From positions 1-5,341 of the forward strand of contig CANROL010000087.1 in assembly GCA_947632255.1 (NCBI GenBank): 5,341 nt of DNA, in the 5' to 3' direction. The notes under the pieces were generated by a model that saw nothing but the letters and a program-made list of their open reading frames with translations, searched no databases and was not told the origin of the DNA. Within the stretch, counting starts at the first letter, position 1. Each line of letters opens with the position of its first letter. This stretch comes from an uncultured Bacilli bacterium (GTDB lineage: Bacteria; Bacillota_I; Bacilli_A; RF39; UBA660). The translations under genes were made by a program, and so were the position numbers. Positions 1-5,341 of the stretch are shown one piece after another.

Positions 1-13
1 TCAGCGAAAAGAT

Positions 14-42
14 ATTATAGATTATTCATATGTTTTTTTCAA
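14..42 (-). promoter_or_regulatory. Leftward sigma-A-type promoter for a gene outside the window
   Basis: On the minus strand TTGAAA (42-37) is followed after exactly 17 bp by TATAAT (19-14). This is a five-of-six -35 and a perfect -10 at ideal spacing. Transcription would start near position 7 and leave the window, so a gene divergent from gpmI is expected just to the left. No coding sequence for it is visible. In such AT-rich DNA one perfect hexamer is weak evidence, but the pair at 17 bp is considerably better. Confidence 0.6.
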
Positions 43-45
43 TAC

Positions 46-62
46 TGAAGTGTTGCACTTCA
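46..62. repeat. Perfect 17-bp palindrome, candidate operator
   Basis: TGAAGTG TTG CACTTCA is a 7-bp perfect inverted repeat around three bases. It begins four bases upstream of the -35 of the leftward promoter and lies upstream of the gpmI leader. It has no proper T tract directly after it on either strand, so a terminator is unlikely. It fits a dimeric repressor or activator site between divergent genes. It does not match the CIRCE (HrcA), CtsR, Rex, Fur/PerR or LexA consensus sites as I know them, so the regulator is unknown. Confidence 0.45.
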
Positions 63-108
63 TATTTAAATTAACATTGCTCTTTTTTTATAGTTTTTTC
101 TTTAAAAA

Positions 109-131
109 TATGATATATTATATAACAAGAG
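109..131 (+). promoter_or_regulatory. Probable gpmI -10 region and ribosome binding site
   Basis: An extended -10 (TG-A-TATATT, 111-119) is the best promoter candidate ahead of gpmI; TATGAT (109-114) overlaps it. No good -35 is found at 16-18 bp upstream (TAGTTT at 91-96), so strength is uncertain. A modest Shine-Dalgarno AAGAG (127-131) sits nine bases before the ATG. The leader would be only about 15 bases, leaving no room for a riboswitch. The rest of 63-108 is T-rich without recognisable structure. Confidence 0.35.
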
Positions 132-140
132 TGATAAATT

Positions 141-1640
141 ATGCGAAAAATACTAACAGTTATTTTAGATGGTTTTGGTTATCGAGAAGAAGAATATGGT
201 AATGCTATTAAAATGGCTAACACAAAAAATTTTGACCGTATATGGGATAATTATCCCCATACTACTTTATATGCCTCAGAAGAATATGTTGGTTTAAATG
301 AAGGTGAATTTGGTAATAGTGAAATAGGCCACATGACTATTGGAGCTGGTCGTAAAATTATGCAACATGGTCCTAGAATAAATGAATTTTTAAAACAAGA
401 TTACAAAGAAAGTTCTCAATTTAATGAATTCTTAAATACTATTAAAAACCGAAATGTACATATCATGGGTTTATATAGCAATGGTAAAGTTCATTCTAAT
501 CTAGAACATTTTCTAAGTATGTATGATATTATTAAAGAACAAGATATTAAAAACATCTATTTTCATTTAATAACCGATGGTCGAGATACTAAAGTAAATG
601 CTGGGATAAATTTTATTAAAGATTTAGAAGAAAAAATAAGTGATAATCCTAAAGCTCATATTGCTACAATATGTGGTAGATATTATGCTATGGATAGAGA
701 TAATAATTATTCTCGAACTAAAGTATATTATGACTTAATTACAAAAGGAATAGGTATTGCTTCAAAAACAGCCACCGAAGGTATCTTAAATTTATATAAA
801 AAAAATATAACTGATGAATTTTTATATTCCTTAATTATTGATAACAATGGTCTTATCAAAGATGGTGATGTTCTATTATGGATGAATTATCGCAGTGACC
901 GTGGAAAACAAATATTAAGAACTTTTGCTAATCCTGAATTTAATGAATTCCCAGTTTATAATTTTTCAAACTTACCAGTATATTCCTTCTTTCCTTTAGA
1001 CAAAGATATTAATACAATTAATTTTTTAGAAGATATAGAAGTAACTAATTCATTAGGAAGATATTTAAGTACCTTAGGTCTAACACAAGCGCGTATTGCT
1101 GAGACTGAAAAATATGCACATGTTACTTATTTCTTTGATGGTATGTATAATGGCAAAATTGATAAATGTGAAAAAATATTATTACCATCGCCCAAAGTTG
1201 AAACATATGATTTAATGCCTGAGATGAGTGCTACTGCTGTTACTAAAAAAGCTATAAATGCTATGGAAAAAGATATTGACTTTATCTTAGTTAATTTTGC
1301 TAATCCTGATATGGTCGGCCACACTGGTAATTTAGAAGCTACAATGAAAGCCGTAACCACAGTAGATGTTTGTTTAGAAAGATTATTAGAAGTTGCTAAT
1401 GACAATTTTTATACCATGTTTATTTTAGCCGATCATGGCAACGCCGACATAATGTTAGATGAATTTAATAATCCTGTAACTACCCACACAACTAGCAAAG
1501 TACCATTTATTATTACTGATAATAATATTGAACTAAAAAAAAGTGGAGACCTCACCAATGTTGCTCCAACAATACTTGAATATATGGATATAGCTCTACC
1601 AGAAGAAATGACTAACACCCCAAGCTTAATCAATAACTAG
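141..1640 (+). CDS. gpmI: 2,3-bisphosphoglycerate-independent phosphoglycerate mutase
   Basis: Interconverts 3- and 2-phosphoglycerate in glycolysis and gluconeogenesis, in the cytoplasm, through a phosphoserine intermediate and two Mn ions. The 499 residues are a full-length iPGM (about 510 is usual) of the alkaline-phosphatase superfamily. Visible are DGFG with metal ligand D10, GNSEIGH with nucleophile S60, VHS with H118, TDGRDT (145-150), GRYYAMDRD (179-187), RSDR with R251/R254, ETEKYAHVT with K324, and the phosphatase-domain ligands D390/H394 (NPDMVGHTG), D431/H432 (ADHGNAD) and H449 (TTHT). All catalytic residues are therefore present. Residues around 60-290 form the phosphotransferase domain inserted into the phosphatase fold. 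The start is fixed by the conserved N-terminus right after ATG and an in-frame TAA at 135-137. Unusual changes: GGVHSH reads GKVHSN, FFNGG reads FFDGM, and RADRAR reads RSDRGK. The gene stands alone with its own terminator; many Bacillota keep it in a gap-pgk-tpi-gpm-eno cluster. Confidence 0.97.
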   Translation: MRKILTVILDGFGYREEEYGNAIKMANTKNFDRIWDNYPHTTLYASEEYVGLNEGEFGNSEIGHMTIGAGRKIMQHGPRINEFLKQDYKESSQFNEFLNTIKNRNVHIMGLYSNGKVHSNLEHFLSMYDIIKEQDIKNIYFHLITDGRDTKVNAGINFIKDLEEKISDNPKAHIATICGRYYAMDRDNNYSRTKVYYDLITKGIGIASKTATEGILNLYKKNITDEFLYSLIIDNNGLIKDGDVLLWMNYRSDRGKQILRTFANPEFNEFPVYNFSNLPVYSFFPLDKDINTINFLEDIEVTNSLGRYLSTLGLTQARIAETEKYAHVTYFFDGMYNGKIDKCEKILLPSPKVETYDLMPEMSATAVTKKAINAMEKDIDFILVNFANPDMVGHTGNLEATMKAVTTVDVCLERLLEVANDNFYTMFILADHGNADIMLDEFNNPVTTHTTSKVPFIITDNNIELKKSGDLTNVAPTILEYMDIALPEEMTNTPSLINN

Positions 1641-1674
1641 ACATCTAGCTATACCAATAATTATTTACAATTAT

Positions 1675-1708
1675 AATGTTAGTAACCCTTAAATTACTAA
1701 CATTTTTT
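1675..1708 (+). terminator. gpmI terminator, overlapping the end of the convergent PBP gene
   Basis: AATGTTAGTAA (1675-1685) pairs perfectly over 11 bp with TTACTAACATT (1694-1704) around the 8-base loop CCCTTAAA, and a run of Ts follows to 1708. The stem is AT-rich but long. It lies 35 bases after the gpmI stop. On the opposite strand the same hairpin directly follows the PBP stop codon, with only a broken T tract (ATAATTG...), so it may also end that transcript less efficiently. Confidence 0.8.
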
Positions 1709-3659
1709 ATTCTTCATTTTCTTCTTTAAAAACTAATTCAGCATTAGGTATCATATTTTCTGTTCCTTTAAGAAAATAAAATAAAGTTGCTTTAGAAGAA
1801 TCATTCGTGGGAACTCCACTTACGGAATTTAATATTACTCCAACAACATTATTCGGGGCATCATACCATTTTGCTTCTTTATCTTTTTCTATTGCTTCCA
1901 CAGTATCTGCCCATATTTGTTTAGATATAGTGGAATATTTAGTTTCTGTATCTCTATTATCATCATAACCAACCCAAGTAACCATTAAAATATCAGGATT
2001 ATACCCCGCGATCCAAAAATCTGTATCGGTAGTCCCCGTCTTTATTGCATATTTTCTTGATAATTTAGAAGCTATAACTAAAGCTGTTGGATTAGCATAA
2101 TCTCTAAATTTACTATTTGTCGTATTAGTAAGCATTTCATTTAAAATATAGGTATAATTAGTATTTAAAACTAAATCTTGATAATCATCTTTTTCATATA
2201 AAACATTTCCATCTTTATCTTCAATTCTTTTAATTAATCCCACATCTATTTTATAACCCCCAGTAGCTAAAGTATTATAACCTCTTGCTAAATCTAAAAC
2301 TGAGATTAAATCTGTTCCTAAAGCCAAAGAAGCATTAGGTTGTAATTTTGCTTCTATTCCTACTCTTTTCGCGGTCTCAACTAATTTTTCTGGCCCTAAA
2401 AACATATTTGTTTTAACAGCATATACATTATCGGATACTGCGATAGCTTCCGCCATGGTAATAGGTTTATTCGCGTATATTGATCCATAGTTTTTAGGGG
2501 CATAAAAATCCCCATTACTTAAAGTAAACGTGGTATATTGACTATTAAATGTTGATGCTGAAGTCATTCCTTCTTCTAATGCTCCATAATACAAAAATGG
2601 TTTCATCGCTGATCCAACTTGTCTTTTTGCAGATATAGCTCGATTAAACTGACTTTCTGTATAATTTCTTCCTCCACTTAAAGCCATAACTCCCCCTGTA
2701 GAGGGATTAATAATAACACTCGCGGTCTGTAATTCATTATCCCCCATGTATTTATTTATATTTTCTTCTAATATTTTTTGGGCATTTAAATCTAAATAAG
2801 TATAAACTTTAATACCTCCAGCTTGAATTAATTCATTAGGAATAGTTTTAATACTTTTAAGTTCTTGCATTACCGCACTTTGATAATACATTAACATATT
2901 TAAATTTTCTTTATTAGTTTTGCCATATATAGGGATATCTTCTTGAAATAAACTATCTAATTCACTTTGTTTTAAATACCCATTTTTAACCATAGAAGCC
3001 CCCACTATTTTAGCTCTACTTATAGCTAAATCATAATTAGCAACGGGATTATAATACTCTGGACTATTAGGAATACCCGCTAGAATTAAAGCTTCTTCTA
3101 AAGTTAAATCAATTGGTTCTTTATTAAAATAATATCTACTAGCATTTGCTACTCCAAAATTTCCTTGTCCATAGTTAATCGTATTTAAATATCCCTCTAA
3201 AATTTCATCTTTACTATAATGTACTTCTAATTCTAAAGTTAAAAAAGCTTCTTCTATTTTTCTACTCCAAGTTGAATTAAAATCTAAATACATATTTTTA
3301 ACATACTGTTGACTTATTGTCGATGCTCCTTGCATTATTTTTTTATTTTTAATATTTAAATACATAGCTTTGGCAATTCTTAAATAATCAAATCCTTGAT
3401 GTTTATAAAAATTTTTATCCTCAACACTTACAACTGCATTAATTAAATTAAAATTAATATCTTCTAAATCAACCCATTTACTAGTACTACTTCCTTGATA
3501 TAATAACTCATCATTATTGTCATATAAATAAAACTGTCCTGCTGTTCTAAGTTCTAATTTAGGACTTAAAAAAGCATAAGTATATAAACCTATTATAATT
3601 ATAATAAATGATACAAAACAAAAAATACCCATCTTAAATATAAATCTTAATATCTTCAA
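1707..3659 (-). CDS. Bifunctional class A penicillin-binding protein (transglycosylase/transpeptidase)
   Basis: Polymerises lipid II into glycan strands and cross-links stem peptides outside the membrane. The 650 residues run: short basic cytoplasmic tail, one membrane anchor (about 11-31), GT51 domain (about 50-220), linker, and transpeptidase domain (about 310-590). GT51 motifs are EDKNFYKHQGFD (catalytic E80), GASTISQQ (111-118), RKIEEA (133-138, second catalytic E137, 57 residues after E80 as in E. coli PBP1b) and KDEILEGYLN (150-159). The penicillin-binding triad is S350-AM-K353, SDN (409-411) and KTGT (540-543). Both activities should be intact. The C-terminus is short, without a PASTA or fibronectin-type domain; it resembles PBP1a/PbpF-like enzymes, but I assign no specific paralogue. 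The start is TTG at 3659: AAGGGTG lies seven bases upstream and an in-frame TGA (3668-3666) closes the frame. The only nearby alternative, ATG at 3632, has no binding site and would remove the basic residues before the anchor. Confidence 0.95.
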   Translation of the reverse strand: MKILRFIFKMGIFCFVSFIIIIIGLYTYAFLSPKLELRTAGQFYLYDNNDELLYQGSSTSKWVDLEDINFNLINAVVSVEDKNFYKHQGFDYLRIAKAMYLNIKNKKIMQGASTISQQYVKNMYLDFNSTWSRKIEEAFLTLELEVHYSKDEILEGYLNTINYGQGNFGVANASRYYFNKEPIDLTLEEALILAGIPNSPEYYNPVANYDLAISRAKIVGASMVKNGYLKQSELDSLFQEDIPIYGKTNKENLNMLMYYQSAVMQELKSIKTIPNELIQAGGIKVYTYLDLNAQKILEENINKYMGDNELQTASVIINPSTGGVMALSGGRNYTESQFNRAISAKRQVGSAMKPFLYYGALEEGMTSASTFNSQYTTFTLSNGDFYAPKNYGSIYANKPITMAEAIAVSDNVYAVKTNMFLGPEKLVETAKRVGIEAKLQPNASLALGTDLISVLDLARGYNTLATGGYKIDVGLIKRIEDKDGNVLYEKDDYQDLVLNTNYTYILNEMLTNTTNSKFRDYANPTALVIASKLSRKYAIKTGTTDTDFWIAGYNPDILMVTWVGYDDNRDTETKYSTISKQIWADTVEAIEKDKEAKWYDAPNNVVGVILNSVSGVPTNDSSKATLFYFLKGTENMIPNAELVFKEENEE

Positions 3660-3666
3660 AGTATTT

Positions 3667-3673
3667 CACCCTT
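3667..3673 (-). promoter_or_regulatory. Shine-Dalgarno site that fixes the TTG start of the PBP
   Basis: AAGGGTG on the minus strand ends seven bases before TTG (3659-3657). An in-frame TGA at 3668-3666 rules out any earlier start, and the next ATG (3632-3630) is preceded only by AT-rich sequence. This makes TTG the likely initiation codon. Confidence 0.65.
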
Positions 3674-3690
3674 ATTAATATGTTGCAAAT

Positions 3691-3728
3691 ATTTTAAAAT
3701 ATAATTTATTTTAGCAAAAAAAAGTAAA
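3691..3728 (-). promoter_or_regulatory. Weak candidate promoter for the PBP gene
   Basis: Within the 78-bp gap after the upstream gene's terminator two imperfect pairs are visible: TTTACT (3728-3723) with TATATT (3703-3698) at 19 bp, and TTGCTA (3717-3712) with TAAAAT (3696-3691) at 15 bp. Neither is at ideal spacing. A promoter is expected here because the upstream terminator looks strong, but read-through cannot be excluded. Confidence 0.3.
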
Positions 3729-3741
3729 CCCTAAGGTTTAC
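3716..3741 (-). terminator. Intrinsic terminator of the unknown gene, containing its stop codon
   Basis: On the minus strand GTAAACC (3741-3735) pairs with GGTTTAC (3730-3724) around the tetraloop TTAG, followed at once by eight Ts (3723-3716). The TAA stop codon (3740-3738) lies inside the first stem arm, so the terminator overlaps the coding end. This separates the gene from the PBP gene downstream. Confidence 0.85.
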
Positions 3742-5165
3742 AAATTTCTCATTAATTTAGTTACTTCATCTTCTTTAGGATAAAGTATATTATCTAGTTT
3801 ATTTAATATTGCGGATCTTAAAACAGCATTATTATATTCTAAATCATCAGTTAAATAAGTATTTAAATATTTTTGAATATATTCTTTTATAATCTTTATT
3901 CTTTTATCCATTACACTATTTTTATTTTCCAATGCATTCATTTTATTATTTAGAATATAATTCTTTATTTCTAATAAATCATCTAATATTGTTTTAAAAT
4001 CTGGTCTATCAGCAATTCTTTCATAAACATTTATTTGATTTAAGAAGAAATTTTGCCAAGCAATTATATAATAGAAGTAGCCTTCATAAAATTCTCCTCG
4101 AAACCAATCAAAGCTAAATGGTCCATCACTAATTAAAGAATATCCTTGATTTTTTTTAAAATTCATATCACCATTTATAACATTGCACATATATTGAAGG
4201 CCATCTTCGTAACACCGAACTCCATCTTTAATTCTATCAAGTTTAGTATACATATAATAATAAGCTTTTTTAGTTATATAAGGAAAATAATAATGCATTG
4301 GTTTTATTAATTCCATAATTTTTTCTTTATCAACCTTATCACATTTATTTAATATTTCTAAATATTTTACAATTGTTTTATCATCTAATTTATATAAACA
4401 TAAAGTTAATATTTCATCTCTTGTAACGTTTGGAAAAGTTTTAAGAAGTTCATCTACATTAATGTTCATTAAATGATTACCATGGAAAACATTTAGTATT
4501 TCAGCATAGAAGTAAGTTGGTATATTAAATTTATCAAAGTTAGCATAATATAAATCATACATTCTATTTATATCTTCACTAAACTTTTTCATAAATTCTT
4601 CACTTAAACATCTAGTATAATATTTTTCTTTATTATCTTGTTTTTCGATTTTATATTCAATTTCTTTTTTATAAAGATCTATCATTCCATTTGTATCAGT
4701 TTTAGTTAATTTTGGTGGAGCTGGAACTTCCACATCTACTCCATAGTTAGCTAAAACATCATAAATATTAGCTATACAATATATTAAAGTTAAGATATCC
4801 ATATTATTACTATTTAAAGAATCACTGTATTGAAGCATTTTTAATAAACGTTCATTACTAGAAGATAAATAATAATGTTTTAATACATTAAAATTAGAAA
4901 GCGTACTTTCTTTATATAGACTATTAATGTTTACAATATTATTATCGTATCGCTCTTTAGTAAATTTTTTTAAAGTAATATAAAATTCTTGACCTTGTTT
5001 TGTTAAGGTAGCATTTTCTTCTGTTGTATTATCATAAATAGTTCGATATAAATTAGGAATTATCTCATCACTTAAATATTCCTTTATTTCATCATCTTCT
5101 TTTTCATCTAAATAAAATCTGGGATATAATTTTATTTTCTTATCTACTTCATATAAACTATGCAT
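3738..5165 (-). CDS. Uncharacterised soluble helical protein, about 475 residues
   Basis: I do not recognise this protein. It is rich in Tyr, Asn, Lys, Asp and Glu and looks almost entirely alpha-helical, with no signal peptide or convincing membrane segment, so it is probably cytoplasmic. Visible landmarks (numbered from the start at 5165) are a Pro-rich break VPAPPKL (147-153) between an N-terminal and a larger C-terminal region, a possible helix-turn-helix-like stretch NVTRDEILTLCLYKLDD (246-262), and an aromatic segment rich in Tyr, Phe and Trp (about 350-374). No nuclease, ATPase, kinase or transferase motif is evident. The start is uncertain: the first ATG (5177) abuts AAGGAG directly and lies inside an extended Shine-Dalgarno match, so the second in-frame ATG (5165) is preferred; the longer form adds Met-Ile-Cys-Asn. 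It has its own promoter and terminator and appears monocistronic. Base composition resembles its neighbours, so there is no sign of recent transfer. Confidence 0.85.
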   Translation of the reverse strand: MHSLYEVDKKIKLYPRFYLDEKEDDEIKEYLSDEIIPNLYRTIYDNTTEENATLTKQGQEFYITLKKFTKERYDNNIVNINSLYKESTLSNFNVLKHYYLSSSNERLLKMLQYSDSLNSNNMDILTLIYCIANIYDVLANYGVDVEVPAPPKLTKTDTNGMIDLYKKEIEYKIEKQDNKEKYYTRCLSEEFMKKFSEDINRMYDLYYANFDKFNIPTYFYAEILNVFHGNHLMNINVDELLKTFPNVTRDEILTLCLYKLDDKTIVKYLEILNKCDKVDKEKIMELIKPMHYYFPYITKKAYYYMYTKLDRIKDGVRCYEDGLQYMCNVINGDMNFKKNQGYSLISDGPFSFDWFRGEFYEGYFYYIIAWQNFFLNQINVYERIADRPDFKTILDDLLEIKNYILNNKMNALENKNSVMDKRIKIIKEYIQKYLNTYLTDDLEYNNAVLRSAILNKLDNILYPKEDEVTKLMRNL

Positions 5166-5172
5166 ATTGCAT

Positions 5173-5183
5173 ATCATCTCCTT
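5173..5183 (-). promoter_or_regulatory. Extended Shine-Dalgarno site overlapping the first ATG of the unknown gene
   Basis: AAGGAGATGAT on the minus strand matches the anti-Shine-Dalgarno complement AAGGAGGTGAT at 10 of 11 positions. The first in-frame ATG (5177-5175) lies inside this match and so would be too close to serve as start. ATG at 5165 is 12 bases beyond AAGGAG, slightly long but usable. An out-of-frame ATG at 5172 sits at the ideal five bases. Confidence 0.6.
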
Positions 5184-5196
5184 TTATTAGTGATTT

Positions 5197-5225
5197 ATTC
5201 TAACATTTAAACCTCTTAAAATCAA
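5197..5225 (-). promoter_or_regulatory. Promoter of the unknown gene
   Basis: On the minus strand TTGATT (5225-5220) is followed after exactly 17 bp by TAGAAT (5202-5197), and the -10 is preceded by TGT, giving an extended -10 (TGTTAGAAT). The expected transcription start is near 5190, with a leader of about 25 bases to the ATG at 5165. No riboswitch fits in that length. Confidence 0.7.
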
Positions 5226-5274
5226 GTACTTAGTAATCTTTAATTAATAAAAATGAACAAATTATAACTATTTC

Positions 5275-5303
5275 TTGTCAAAATAAATAATATTTAGTAT
5301 AAT
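5275..5303 (+). promoter_or_regulatory. Rightward sigma-A-type promoter at the right edge
   Basis: TTGTCA (5275-5280) and TATAAT (5298-5303) are separated by exactly 17 bp: a five-of-six -35 and a perfect -10. Transcription should begin near 5310, about 16 bases before the ATG at 5326. It is divergent from the promoter of the unknown gene. The 49 bp between the two -35 elements (5226-5274) show only AT-rich sequence and short palindromes such as TTAATTAA (5240-5247). Confidence 0.75.
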
Positions 5304-5325
5304 TTAACATGTAATGAGGGACAAT

Positions 5326-5341
5326 ATGAAACATAATATAA
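5326..5341 (+). CDS. Start of a gene running off the right edge
   Basis: ATG at 5326 opens a frame reading Met-Lys-His-Asn-Ile before the window ends. It is supported by TGAGGG (5315-5320), a Shine-Dalgarno-like site five bases upstream, and by the well-formed promoter at 5275-5303. The earlier ATG at 5310 is followed directly by TAA. Only five codons are visible, so no function can be given. Confidence 0.5.

Noticed and set aside
1..48. Open frame from the left edge ending at TGA 46-48, possible tail of an upstream plus-strand gene
   Set aside because: The stretch is short and Phe/Tyr-rich without any motif, and the same bases hold a well-formed minus-strand promoter, so an intergenic reading is better.
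2..190. Open frame in frame 2 running from the left edge into gpmI
   Set aside because: It consists of low-complexity Phe/Tyr/Ile codons from T-rich DNA and overlaps the conserved N-terminus of gpmI.
1127..1405. 92-codon open frame on the minus strand inside gpmI
   Set aside because: It lies wholly within the well-supported gpmI gene, whose conserved motifs explain the sequence, and shows no own start context.
1433..1633. 66-codon open frame on the minus strand at the end of gpmI
   Set aside because: It is the antisense shadow of the gpmI C-terminal metal-binding region; nothing supports translation.
1656..1665. AATAATTATT palindrome downstream of gpmI
   Set aside because: A ten-base all-AT palindrome is expected by chance in DNA this AT-rich.
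5224..5231. AAGTACTT palindrome overlapping the -35 of the unknown gene
   Set aside because: Eight bases only, with no extension or second copy, so an operator call is not supported.
5253..5281. Second minus-strand promoter starting from TTGACA (5281-5276)
   Set aside because: The -35 match is perfect, but the nearest TATAAT (5266-5261) is only nine bases away and at 17 bp there is no -10 resemblance.

Overview
The window is strongly AT-rich and reads in the standard genetic code: the three long genes have no internal TGA and their Trp codons are TGG. AAGGAG-type ribosome binding sites, sigma-A-type promoters, T-tailed hairpin terminators, a manganese-type phosphoglycerate mutase and a membrane-anchored class A penicillin-binding protein together suggest a low-GC Bacillota/Bacilli-type bacterium with a peptidoglycan wall, perhaps an Erysipelotrichia- or RF39-like lineage. 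That placement is inference and cannot be settled from this window.

Layout from left to right. Positions 1-140 form an intergenic region. It holds a good leftward promoter (minus strand, 14-42) for a gene outside the window, a perfect 17-bp palindrome (46-62) that could be an operator, and the leader of the first gene. 141-1640 (+) encodes gpmI, the cofactor-independent phosphoglycerate mutase of glycolysis. A hairpin at 1675-1708 separates it from the convergent gene. 1707-3659 (-) encodes a bifunctional class A penicillin-binding protein (GT51 transglycosylase plus transpeptidase) that starts with TTG. A compact terminator (3716-3741) and a short leader lie between it and the next gene. 3738-5165 (-, possibly from 5177) encodes a soluble, helical, Tyr/Asn/Lys-rich protein of about 475 residues that I do not recognise. 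5178-5325 is a divergent intergenic region with two well-formed promoters. The rightward one drives a gene of which only the first five codons (from 5326) are visible.

The genes do not look like one functional system. Glycolysis, wall synthesis and the unknown protein each appear to be separately transcribed and terminated. The least explained parts are the unknown protein with its unusual translation start (first ATG inside the Shine-Dalgarno sequence, and a four-codon out-of-frame mini-ORF at ideal spacing), the left-edge palindrome between divergent promoters, and several substitutions in otherwise invariant stretches of the mutase. No mobile element, CRISPR array, tRNA or rRNA was seen.
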